This document shows, piece after piece, positions 1 to 9,374 of a DNA stretch of 64,000 bases. The stretch lies in assembly GCA_001414345.1 (NCBI GenBank), contig LLCB01000162.1, positions 1 through 64,000 on the forward strand. Reading direction: 5' to 3'. Position 1 is the stretch's first letter, and each line of letters opens with the position of its first letter. The DNA comes from Hymenoscyphus infarciens. Its lineage: Eukaryota; Ascomycota; Leotiomycetes; Helotiales; Helotiaceae. The notes under the pieces were generated by a model. That model made no database searches. It saw only the letters and a list, made by a program, of their open reading frames with translations, and had not been told where the DNA came from. Both the position numbers and the translations under genes were made by a program.

Positions 1-480
1 TTAGTAGTAGGAATAATACTTAGTAGTACTATTAATATATTAAGTTCTATTCTTCTTTATAGTTTCGAAAGAGATACTATAATTAAATTATTATTATATA
101 TTTATTTATAAATTATAAGGCTTTTAAGAGTATATATAATAGACGTTCTTCTAGGTTAGAGTTATTAGTAAGAGGTATTATTCTTTAATAGCGACTATTC
201 TAGTAGGCTTTCTAGGTTTTAAGGTATATACTATATAAAAGACATATTAGTAGATATAATTAGAAGTATTTAAGAGTGTTTAAGAGTATTCTAGAGCCTT
301 AGAAAGCTCTCTAGGCTATAGAAAGTATATACTAGACTGCGTAGACTTAGAGAGTAGTCTAATTCTATTTATATATAATAGCGCTATTTAAGAAGGTATA
401 TTAGAGGTATAAGAGACGTTAGAGCTATAGTTGTTTAAGATAACTTTAAGGCTATTTATAATTCTACGAGAAATAATTTT
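1..480. repeat. TA-rich RIP-like degenerate repeat
   Basis: The stretch is dominated by TA, TAG and CTA steps and nearly lacks CpA/TpG, the signature expected after RIP of a transposable element. No open frame survives and I cannot name the parent element. Composition changes sharply near base 480 to ordinary intergenic DNA. Confidence 0.7.
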
Positions 481-1134
481 TAGAGTCACGTGTGATAGGC
501 GATAAGATCGGACTTAAGCCTAATTAGGTTTAGGGGCCAAGACTTTTAGCGTGGGACCCCTTAGCGAGGACTGGCACTTCGACCTAGGAATAAGGAATAA
601 GCTGATTGTGATACAAACAACTTTCGCGACAAGATGGGATGGTTTTAGCAGCTACCGCCAAAATCCGTCTGCAGGGAAAATAAAAAGGGGGTTCACACCT
701 AGTGCACTGCACTCTTGATTCAGACCAAGAGACGTACCTTCCTTTCGCGACGTGAAGTAAGAGGGAAGGAGCGACCTTGGGTCTGCCCCGCGGATCCGGT
801 TTGGTTAGGGAAGGAACGACCTCCAAGTCCCGTCTGCCAAGTCAAGTTCGAAAGCACAAATAGACTCAAGCAGAAGAGCACAAACTCAACACCCCTTGGG
901 CTCAGGTTGAATTTTCATGTTCGACAGAACCAACTGATGATGCCCCCCTCTACCAATGCATAATATACACGAAAAGCAGAATTACGCCAACGCCCATCCT
1001 TAAAATTCAAAAGGCGAATCTCCCAACACAACCAAATTCCCATTATATGGACTCCCGTAATTAATTCGCCTGAACGCCCACGCTATGTTTCGAGAAAAAT
1101 TCAGACATTGGTTCATGCTTTCGTGCTTGCCGTT
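481..1134. other. intergenic, no gene seen
   Basis: Normal base composition. It holds only short frames without recognisable protein features, and it includes the 3' flank of the minus-strand ubiquitin hydrolase gene. I see no tRNA or structured RNA. Confidence 0.5.
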
Positions 1135-3240
1135 TTACACCATCACTGGTCTGCCAGTCGCTTCTTCAAGTGCGTTTCCCTCCGTGTTGCCTCCAGTTTG
1201 CGGCACATATGGTCGGACGAGTATCGCTTGGGCGGGTTTATATGGATCATCATTCTCCTTTCTACTAGAATCCATGGATTCGTCATCGTCGTCGAGTTCA
1301 GATGCTTCCTCATCCTGTCCGAATTCATCTTCGCCGGAATTGGGAAGAGGTATTGTGGTAGCGAGTGCTATTTCTTCCGTAGGTGGTGGGAGTGTCGTTT
1401 GGGTCGGTTCCGGTGGAAGTGAAACTGTAGTCTCAGGGGATTCCGGATTTGTTGTCATGGCCGTTAATTGAACCTCAGGTGCTGCAATTGGATTTGTATC
1501 TGCTGATACCGGAGCAGCAAGTTCGATGCAATCGTAGAATAGCATAAATACCCCGCCTTGACCCAATACATTCTCTTCGCTGACCTTCATCACATCATCG
1601 TCACTCAGTCGCCACCACTGCTCCTTTTCCACTTTCCCATCTTGCTCCTCGGAATTAACGGCTGGTGCATGCTTTTTATAGCATATATAATGTCCGTTTT
1701 CGTGACGGCCGTAATGCGTTACGACGGCTTTCAGTTCATATAAAGGCCCGCGTATTCTTGATGGTCGGTGACTACTCGCCACCATGGGCTTCTCAGGGTC
1801 GAGATGCCATTCTTCGAGGGCAGAGGTTGTTTGCGTCCCAGCACTGCCAAGGCACCAAGGACCCAGGTCAAGACTTTTAGGAAATCGTACCTCTGAATGA
1901 TTTTTCCTTAATTCACCAGTCATTTCGTCAAATACACTACGATTGAAATGAACGACGAGTGATCGTGGGGGACGGGCGACAACTGCCTGTCGAGTTTTGG
2001 TGACGCTAACTCGGTTTTTGGTTGTTATCTTGCACTTCTGCAGAATGGTCTTTTCTTCGTAGTCGTCATCCTCTAGGGCCTCGTTGATGGCATCGAGCCT
2101 TTCCCGACTTTGTGATTGAATGTTACTATCCGTTGCCCGCTCGAGGAGTGTCGAGAGCAACTTTTGGAATTTGAGTAGCGTGCACTTTCCACACTCCACC
2201 CCTTCGATTTGCTCCAATTTCGTAAACTCGTCAAAACACTGGACAATATCGTGGCTCCACATCTTCCCCAGTGGGACAGTCAGGCAATTGAAGGGCACCA
2301 TTGAAAGTCCCTCGGAGTGGCCGCATTTCAAACAGCCGACCCTTTGTGCTAATAACCCCTCCATCGGGTTTCGGAATGTCGAGTCCTTCGAGTCAACGCT
2401 AGAGATTTCTGATTCGAGTCCTTGTTTTGCACTGCCGGTTTTCGCAACTTCGCTCATCTCCTTGTCAATCTCGTCCAGTACTTTCGAAAAATACTCCTGA
2501 GCATCCTGCTGTTGCCAACTACTCATATTCTTCAGGGTCGCTGGAGTCCATATCCTCTTTCCATTATTTTCGGGATCGTTCAAAGTCGCAATGAGTTCCC
2601 GCAGGGCATCCGCCATCTTCGTTTCCGGCTTCTTTGCCTCTTCGATAAATCGGTTCTCTAGGCCGGAGTTTGCGAGATATCCCGTCAACGAATCCAGCGA
2701 CGCCAGCCCTTGGAGGACGCTGTTTTGGTAACATGAATTATCCCAATTCCCCAGCCCCGCAGGTCTCCCATTTCCAGCTGCCGATATATTGAGGATGGAG
2801 AGGCGCCTCGAAGCTTGCGCCACTGAAGCAATTACACCACCCGGTGTGTCTATCCCAAGTACTCGGCGCATGGCTTGGCTCTTCGCGGCATGAGTCCGAG
2901 GTATGTGCTTCAGAGCCGGGTTCGAAATCCCCAGGGTACTTTGATACTCTTCTGCTGCGTCCAGAAGTCGTGGAGGGGTGACGTAGACCAGACAATTCCA
3001 CAGAAACTCGGGTAGAGGGAGAAGGTCGTAGTTGAATAGGACGAGGGCTTGGTAGATAACCGGTAGAAGGCAGAGACACAGCGGGAGGACGAAGCCGACT
3101 CTAGCGTAAGAAGAGGTTATTCCTTCGCGATAATCTTGGTGGTATTCGCGATCTGGATCACCGTCGAAAAGATCGGCCGTTACTGTCCGGTATGGATTCA
3201 TGGTAACCCATGTGGGCTTGGAGTTTGTGAATGTGCCCAA
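1135..3240 (-). CDS. membrane-anchored ubiquitin carboxyl-terminal hydrolase (USP/UBP1-like)
   Basis: Intronless 701-residue cysteine protease of the USP (C19) family, which removes ubiquitin from proteins. The Cys box lies near residues 162-180 with candidate nucleophile Cys170. The His box GRHENGHYICYKK is at about 511-523 with candidate His517, followed by WWRLSDDDV around 542-550, which supplies the usual Asp/Asn. Two CxxC pairs (about 303/306 and 350/353) form the USP zinc knuckle. A hydrophobic stretch at about 48-71 is a likely single transmembrane anchor. That layout is known from yeast Ubp1 and animal USP30, which act on ER or outer mitochondrial membranes; membrane choice here is inference. 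The C-terminal 100 residues are acidic and low in complexity. A second Met at residue 14 could be the true start. The gene is divergent from ALB1, with 281 bp between start codons. Confidence 0.9.
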   Translation of the reverse strand: MGTFTNSKPTWVTMNPYRTVTADLFDGDPDREYHQDYREGITSSYARVGFVLPLCLCLLPVIYQALVLFNYDLLPLPEFLWNCLVYVTPPRLLDAAEEYQSTLGISNPALKHIPRTHAAKSQAMRRVLGIDTPGGVIASVAQASRRLSILNISAAGNGRPAGLGNWDNSCYQNSVLQGLASLDSLTGYLANSGLENRFIEEAKKPETKMADALRELIATLNDPENNGKRIWTPATLKNMSSWQQQDAQEYFSKVLDEIDKEMSEVAKTGSAKQGLESEISSVDSKDSTFRNPMEGLLAQRVGCLKCGHSEGLSMVPFNCLTVPLGKMWSHDIVQCFDEFTKLEQIEGVECGKCTLLKFQKLLSTLLERATDSNIQSQSRERLDAINEALEDDDYEEKTILQKCKITTKNRVSVTKTRQAVVARPPRSLVVHFNRSVFDEMTGELRKNHSEVRFPKSLDLGPWCLGSAGTQTTSALEEWHLDPEKPMVASSHRPSRIRGPLYELKAVVTHYGRHENGHYICYKKHAPAVNSEEQDGKVEKEQWWRLSDDDVMKVSEENVLGQGGVFMLFYDCIELAAPVSADTNPIAAPEVQLTAMTTNPESPETTVSLPPEPTQTTLPPPTEEIALATTIPLPNSGEDEFGQDEEASELDDDDESMDSSRKENDDPYKPAQAILVRPYVPQTGGNTEGNALEEATGRPVMV

Positions 3241-3521
3241 GGTGTTTAAGCGAGGCGAAATCGGACAGAGGGGGAGGGTTCGTGAAGGTTGAGGATTGTT
3301 TGCGGCCGAAATTGGAATGGAAATGCTTTTGAAGTTCTCTTATGAGTTTGCCTGTAGGACTAGGCTAGGCTAGGCTCACATGCTGAAGACAGCCGACAGC
3401 GTGTACTAGTGGCCCGGTTTTCCCTGCTAGCCCGCCCCGCTAACCGAAATTCCTCCGTCACAAAAATACTTTACCCCTCCAGATTAGGGTCTACTAAACA
3501 TTCATTCACGATAACATCAAA

Positions 3522-4119
3522 ATGGCCAAAACAGCCCCAAAAAAGAACAAAGCTCGTGAGTGGCAAACCCAACATGAAGCGCACTTGGATCTAACCATAG
3601 ATAGCGGCTTCCATTCACTCGCGCGCCGTCCGACGTGCAGCCTCACCAGGAATCGATCTCGATAAATCTCTCAAGAACGTCAAACCTCCTACCGATGCAA
3701 GAGATATCCGTCCTTCAGTACTAGCGATCCATCAAGGTGCCGGTATCTCCAAAAAATCCAAGAATGGGCGAAAATCTGTCTTGAGCGCAAAGGCCGCGAG
3801 GAGGAAAGAAAAGGGAATGGACCGCGCAGAGGCTTTCATGGACAGAAAATCAAACAAGGTGGAGAAGAGCATGGGAAGAGCCAGAAATATCCAAGATAGA
3901 AGCAAGGCGTGGGAGGAGCAAAACAAGAAGATTCTTGCACAACAGGCCAAGGAGGAGGCGGAGAGAATCGAGGCTCAGAGGATAGAGAAGGAAAATGCCG
4001 AATGGGTTGATGAGGAGGACATGGAAGATGTCGAGGAAGATGCGGAGGCTGCTGCGTCTACGGAAACTGCTGCTGAAAACATCCCTCTGCCCGAAGCAGA
4101 TGACGGAGAAGTTTTGTGA
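3522..4119 (+). CDS. ALB1: ribosome biogenesis protein Alb1
   Basis: Two exons (3522-3555 and 3641-4119) joined by an 85-nt intron with GTGAGT donor and GTGCAG acceptor give 170 residues. The product begins MAKTAPKKNK, and the second exon opens with SPGIDLDKSL, the conserved N-terminal block of fungal Alb1. A basic KKSKNGRKS/AARRKEKG segment follows, and the C-terminus is a Glu-rich coiled region. In yeast Alb1 binds Arx1 and travels with pre-60S particles from nucleus to cytoplasm. Family length and the basic-to-acidic layout fit. The tiny first exon makes the start easy to miss, but the frame is exact across the junction. Confidence 0.88.
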
Positions 4120-5273
4120 ATGTGGTACTGCTTTCTTGCATGGCTATGGCGTCTTGGGGTGGGAAACATCACGAAGGTTTTGATACCATTTATGGCGTTT
4201 GGGAATGGGAGAAGGAGTCACGACTCTGTTTATTTCAAGCGCCACCAGAAAATTGCCTTTTTGCTTCGGTGGCAACAGGAGTGTGTATTTGACGTGTTAC
4301 CCGATGTCTAGTCGAGGAGCAGAGGAGAGCACAAATCTCAACATTTCTTGTTTACACTTGTTCCTCATTTTGACCGCAAATCGCAGCTGCGCCAAGACTG
4401 TTCCAACCAGCAGGGCGACTCTATAGTATGCTGGTTACCAGAAAATGGTTACTCGATCTTCGGATATCGAGTCTACTTTAACAGTGCGGGAGTTGGGCGC
4501 AGCATTCCATGTCCGGCCCTTCCATCGATAGTTTGCTGCCGAAGAAGGCAATTGGTTCTTATAAGCCTTTGGAAAGAAAAGCTCAAAAAGTACCTTTCAT
4601 GATGGTAAGCCTTCGTTCCGCGAACACCCACTCATCTAATTCTTCAGGAAAATTTAGGAGGATCCGGTTTTACCATTCTTCTGATAAATGTTCTCAGAGA
4701 ATATTAATATTTGTTTTTAATGTTTAGCACAGATGCGCTCGGGAGGAAACCTGTTTCTCTTACCACTTCTGCTAATTTAGAATGAATGGAGTGTTGAACT
4801 CTGATATCGAGGAGGACCACCTAGGTTTGGGGGCTGGCCCTCAATTATTGCCTTGTCTGACTGAGGGACTTGTTGCTTTTCATATACGGAATTCACCATT
4901 CTATAATACTTACTCATCGATTTTTTTGTCTTTAATGAATTTCTTCATCCCGTGGTTTTATTCCAGCTTTAAATCTAAATATTAAATATTAGTTTATCTA
5001 AGAGTTAATTATAGTTTTCTAAATTAAAAGCTATTTTCTAAAAATACTAATTAACTAGTATTTTCTTAGTAAGCTTTAAGACTTACTAAAACTCTAAGAG
5101 TAGCTAATCAGAAAACCAAGATAAAAAGCGATATAGTAGTAGTAGAGGAACTAGAAGAGTAGCTAGTTTAAGCCTAACGACTAAAGAGCAGGCTACCTAG
5201 AATATGACGACAGTACTCAATTTGACTCTAGTCTGGATCGACCTACTCTTACTCTATACCAAATAACCTCCAA
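4120..5273. other. intergenic; TA-rich block at about 4960-5215
   Basis: The first 800 bases have ordinary composition and no convincing frame. From about 4960 the sequence becomes TA-rich with RIP-like character up to just before the next gene. This is the left flank of the island holding the ART-like gene. Confidence 0.5.
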
Positions 5274-6503
5274 TTGGAACCAGAAATCCAACCTGATCAG
5301 CTCTCTGAAATGGCGTCTATTCCTGTTTTCACTGCATCTGACGCAGCTCGACTTATGGCCAGGAATTTGATGCAGTCAGCTGGACGAAGACGCCGGGAGA
5401 TTTCAAGCTCTTTGATGCATTCGGAGGATTCGTCTTCTTCAGGAGGCTCGACAGATTCAGCAATAGAGACGAGCCTATCCTTTATCGTGCCCGAGTTCAT
5501 TGAAAGCCAGGAGACCTTGGAGTATATCGGTTGGGGAGAGGAGAAAGCCGCCAAAATCTGGGCAGATTGGGAGGCAGGGAAGCTGGAGGAAACAGAAATC
5601 AACGCGGATGAGCTCCAAGAATATTTCTTGGAGTATACGCTCTCTGCGATACCAACAATTGACCTGGAGGATACGGATTGGGGTGTTGAGATGTTAAGCT
5701 GGGGAGTGGCGAAAGAATTGGTGGATGCGATCATGGACGATGAATTCGCGAATATCAGACTCACGGAGACAGCAAGTTTCTGGGTTCGTGATACCATGGA
5801 AATCCGGTTCTTGAGCCTAGAAAGACTCCGACAAGAAAGCGAGATGAGAAGTAGGACTCCAACCATATCAATACCCACTACGCAGGATAGGGAGGCTCCT
5901 AGAGTCATGACTGAGATAGCAGAGTTCTCAACAGTACCCGGAAAACTCACTCTCTACAAAGCGATTACAACGGATAGAATTCGGTACGACTCAGCCAACA
6001 ATCTTTCAGTCAGTAGCTTGGTCAGCTCCACCCCATCAGACTTTCGAGGTTATCTCGGAAGTACATTGCACTTCACTCCGACTCTAGCAGTCGCCAAGCA
6101 TTACGCAAAATATACAAGAAGACGAGCTAATAGCGGAAAGCCAGTTATACTGGAACTGGCCCTCGCAAACTCGTTCATCGAGGGGCTTCCCCCCTATGTT
6201 CTACAATTCGGGGAGCTATGGAAGCAAGTTATCTTCCTAAGTCGGACTGGACATCTTCTTGAAGGCGACTTGAAGAGAATTCACAGTCTTCCTTTGATTA
6301 TCGCACCAACGTCACATACCTCTAATAAAGATTTCGGGAAAATGAAAGGTTATCACGAGATATCGGAAAGCCATGTCCTATATGTGGAGGACCAGGAGGC
6401 CATCCAATATGTCTTCCAAAAAGATGAGACACTGTATAGTTTGAAGGATCATGGGTTGATCAGGATTGTTGGAACAGATATGTGGATACCTTTGGTACTA
6501 TAG
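5274..6503 (+). CDS. ADP-ribosyltransferase-like (ART-fold) domain protein, tentative
   Basis: Single-exon protein of 409 residues, no signal peptide or membrane segment. The N-terminal 200 residues are acidic and low in complexity. The C-terminal half resembles a fungal family I associate with ART-like folds: LYKAITTDRIRYDS (about 227-240), then DFRGYLGSTLHFTPTLAVAKHYAKYTRRR (about 256-284 overall) and KPVILELALANSFIE (289-303). This spacing recalls the first strand Arg/His, second strand S/T and third strand pattern of ADP-ribosyltransferases, but a clear catalytic Glu motif is not obvious, so activity is unproven. An in-frame Met at residue 13 is an alternative start. The gene lies between two TA-rich blocks yet is not itself TA-biased. 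Assignment is by remembered resemblance, not by a search. Confidence 0.6.
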   Translation: MEPEIQPDQLSEMASIPVFTASDAARLMARNLMQSAGRRRREISSSLMHSEDSSSSGGSTDSAIETSLSFIVPEFIESQETLEYIGWGEEKAAKIWADWEAGKLEETEINADELQEYFLEYTLSAIPTIDLEDTDWGVEMLSWGVAKELVDAIMDDEFANIRLTETASFWVRDTMEIRFLSLERLRQESEMRSRTPTISIPTTQDREAPRVMTEIAEFSTVPGKLTLYKAITTDRIRYDSANNLSVSSLVSSTPSDFRGYLGSTLHFTPTLAVAKHYAKYTRRRANSGKPVILELALANSFIEGLPPYVLQFGELWKQVIFLSRTGHLLEGDLKRIHSLPLIIAPTSHTSNKDFGKMKGYHEISESHVLYVEDQEAIQYVFQKDETLYSLKDHGLIRIVGTDMWIPLVL

Positions 6504-7820
6504 AACATTGAGAAATGATGATAAGGACTCAGTGAAGGTAGCTTAAGAAAGAGGGAAACCAAAATAAAAATACTTTTCTTAATCGTCGACTACTTCTCAA
6601 GTTCCGCTTAGACGCTTATATAAAACAGAAGCTTCAAAGAAACCGTATATCTATCTATAAACCAAATATTTCCCTTCTTTAAAAGATTAATATTTCATAT
6701 ATAAATTATAAATAACTATTAAGAAGTCAAATTCCTCTTCTTTCTATTAGTATAAAATAAATTCGTCTATTACTCTAAGTAACTCTAAGTAATATAGAGT
6801 AGAGTAGACTAGATTAAGAGTAATATTACCTACTCTACTTTAATCTATAGTATTACTAATAATATATTATAGTAAAATACTATAGTATTTTAAATAAATA
6901 TGTTATTAGAATATTATAATAGTAGATATTTATTTTTAACTCTAATATTATTACTATACTATACTACTTATTTAATATTATAATAGTACTAATCGTATAC
7001 TATTTAATTACTCGTATACTAAAAACTAAAAATAAACCTTTTATATCTTATATAAACTACTTTTATTAATATAAGCTATATAAGAAATTTTAAAGCTATT
7101 TTAGAAGCTATTAATATAATTCTTTTTTTTTAAATACTCTATTTAATTAGATCTATAACTCTAGTTAATTATATATATACTTTTTACTTTATACGTTATA
7201 TTATATAATTCTAAAGTATAAGACTAAAAATAAGTAAGTTTAAAATCCGAGGTAAAAAGCTAGGCTTAGTAATACTATAGTATTATTATAATCTTAATTA
7301 AAATACTAATGATATTAAGAGTGATATAATTAAATATTGTTAGGATTATATAGTATAAATAGTATATATTAAACTCTATTTTCAACGATATATCGTAGTA
7401 GTATAATCTTCTAGACACTACTAGTAACACTAGTTATGTTTGTTAGCTTGAGAGTGTACCTGGGAAGGCGGTTTTTCGACTTGCTTCTGGACTTGCCATT
7501 GCTACGTGGGGTTGGTTTGGAATGACTGAGAGGGTCAAGGGAATTTAATGAATGAGTTTGAGAGATGTTTTGATGACTTGGTGAATGCGGCGTTGGACCG
7601 GAGAATAGCTAGGTGCGTTTCTAGAGGCCGTAATAAATTCGCACCTCACCCATGCACGCTTCCCCTAGACCCATGTACTGCATATTTGACCAATGGCATG
7701 GCACCCCTCTCAGCCTTGCGACAGCCAAAAAATAGTTTCAAGTCAACATCAATACCTACCAAGGTACTAGTATACCTCCCCCACAACAACCTCACCCTCC
7801 CTCCAACAGCATCTCTGAAA
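6504..7820. repeat. TA-rich RIP-like block (about 6560-7435) and MFAP1 upstream region
   Basis: From about 6560 to 7435 the sequence is over-rich in TA, CTA and TAG, with palindromic TA stretches and no coding frame. This is typical of a RIP-degraded repeat. Normal composition resumes near 7440 and leads into the MFAP1 promoter and 5' leader. Confidence 0.65.
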
Positions 7821-9245
7821 ATGCCACCCAAACGCATGACCGCGAACCCCATAAAGGCCCCCCGCTACCGCCCCGGAAAAGCCGTCGCCGAAGAGCCCTC
7901 CTCCGATTCCGACGCCTCAGAAGACGAAAACGAAGTCGCGCCCCCAATTGCGCCTCCTCCAAAAGTTTCCACAGCAGCAGGAATCACCAGTAATCTAAAC
8001 AAAGTAGACCTCAACGCGATCCGAAAACAAGCCATCGCGAAAGAGGCGCAACGAATAGAAGAAGAGAAGGCCCTAAAAGCCGCCGCAGCAGAAGAAGGCT
8101 TCGTCACAGAGAGCGAGGAAGAATCACAAGATGGCAGTGGTTCAGAGGAAGAAAGTAGTGAGGAGGAATCAGAGGAAGAAGCACCGAGACGGGTGATGAT
8201 GCGGCCTACATTTATTAAGAAAAATAAACGGGGGAAAGCCGCTGCTACAGATACGAAAACCGAGGAGGAACTCGCTGCTGAAGAAGAGGCGAGGAGGATA
8301 GCGGCTGCGAATGAGATTGTCGAGGAGCAGATTCGAAAAGACCTCGTGGCTAAGGAGGCGGGCAAGAAGAATTGGGACGATGAGGAGGAGGGCGAGGATG
8401 AAGTTGATGATACGGATGATCTTGATCCTGCTGCTGAGTATGCGGCGTGGAAATTACGGGAATTGAAACGCATTAAGCGCGATCGCGAAGCTATTGAGGA
8501 AGCAGAGAAGGAGAAAGAAGAAATCGCACGGAGACAAGGGCTCACGGAGGAAGAGAGGAAGGCGGAAGACGATGCTCATATCGCGAAACAGAAGGAAGAG
8601 AAAGAGGGCAAGGGGAAGATGGCTTATATGCAGAAATACCACCATAAAGGCGCTTTCTTCCAGGATGATGCTAAGGAATTGGGCCTTGATAGGAGAGATT
8701 TTATGGGTGCCAGGTTCCAAGACGATGTTCAGAATCGGGATTTACTTCCTCAGGCTTTACAGATCCGGGATATGACGAAACTTGGAAAACGCGGCGCGAC
8801 AAAGTACAAGGACTTGAAATCCGAGGATACTGGGCGCTGGGGAGTTTTCGACGATAGGAAGGGTGGACGTGGAGGGGGATTTAACGACGATGATAGATTC
8901 AAGCCCGATGGGCCTGGTGATCGAGGGGGACCAGGTGCCAGTGGAAGTAATAGTTTGCCTGTTGGGGAAAGAAAGAAAGTCACTGGTGCCCCAGAAGGCC
9001 CGAGGGCGATGAGAGACGGCGGGGAAAGAGACGAGGGGAGAGAAAGAAACATCCGTGGAGGTGATACATATCAGCCGCGTAGGGATGAGAGGAGAAGATC
9101 GTATTCGAGATCACGCTCGAGATCCAGATCGCCACGGCGTGAGAGGAATAGGGATAGACATCAAGATGACCGGAACCGAAGGAAAAGAAGCACATCACGG
9201 GATATGGATCCCCACGAGAAACGTCGGAAAATAGACACTAGGTAG
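7821..9245 (+). CDS. MFAP1: microfibrillar-associated protein 1 homologue, spliceosome component
   Basis: Product of 474 residues from the start MPPKRMTANP; the frame is open further upstream to 7548, but the upstream part is low-complexity and looks untranslated. The hallmark is the C-terminal MFAP1 core: KMAYMQKYHHKGAFFQDD, then GARFQDDVQNRDLLPQALQI and KRGATKYKDLKSEDTGRWG. Acidic and Lys/Glu-rich coiled segments precede it, and an Arg/Ser-rich tail follows, with alternating RS dipeptides near the end. MFAP1 belongs to the spliceosomal B complex and is needed for pre-mRNA splicing. The gene converges on POL12; the two stop codons are 129 bp apart, so 3' ends probably overlap. Confidence 0.88.
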   Translation: MPPKRMTANPIKAPRYRPGKAVAEEPSSDSDASEDENEVAPPIAPPPKVSTAAGITSNLNKVDLNAIRKQAIAKEAQRIEEEKALKAAAAEEGFVTESEEESQDGSGSEEESSEEESEEEAPRRVMMRPTFIKKNKRGKAAATDTKTEEELAAEEEARRIAAANEIVEEQIRKDLVAKEAGKKNWDDEEEGEDEVDDTDDLDPAAEYAAWKLRELKRIKRDREAIEEAEKEKEEIARRQGLTEEERKAEDDAHIAKQKEEKEGKGKMAYMQKYHHKGAFFQDDAKELGLDRRDFMGARFQDDVQNRDLLPQALQIRDMTKLGKRGATKYKDLKSEDTGRWGVFDDRKGGRGGGFNDDDRFKPDGPGDRGGPGASGSNSLPVGERKKVTGAPEGPRAMRDGGERDEGRERNIRGGDTYQPRRDERRRSYSRSRSRSRSPRRERNRDRHQDDRNRRKRSTSRDMDPHEKRRKIDTR

Positions 9246-9374
9246 TTTTAGACTTGTGTACGATTTTTGATACAATGTATAAACACTACCATAACCAAAT
9301 TTACATCATTATGCTGCCTCTTTGTCATGAAAAACACCAAACACCTCGAAAATGCATGATTTGCTCTACCCTAC

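Noticed and set aside
7335..7390. TGTTAGGAT ... TTTTCAACG resembling copia-type LTR ends
   Set aside because: Only about 50 bp apart, no clear target duplication and no second LTR; likely chance within a TA-rich block.
7548..7820. Upstream N-terminal extension of MFAP1
   Set aside because: Family starts at MPPKRM; the extension lacks conservation signals and has the look of a 5' leader that happens to be open.
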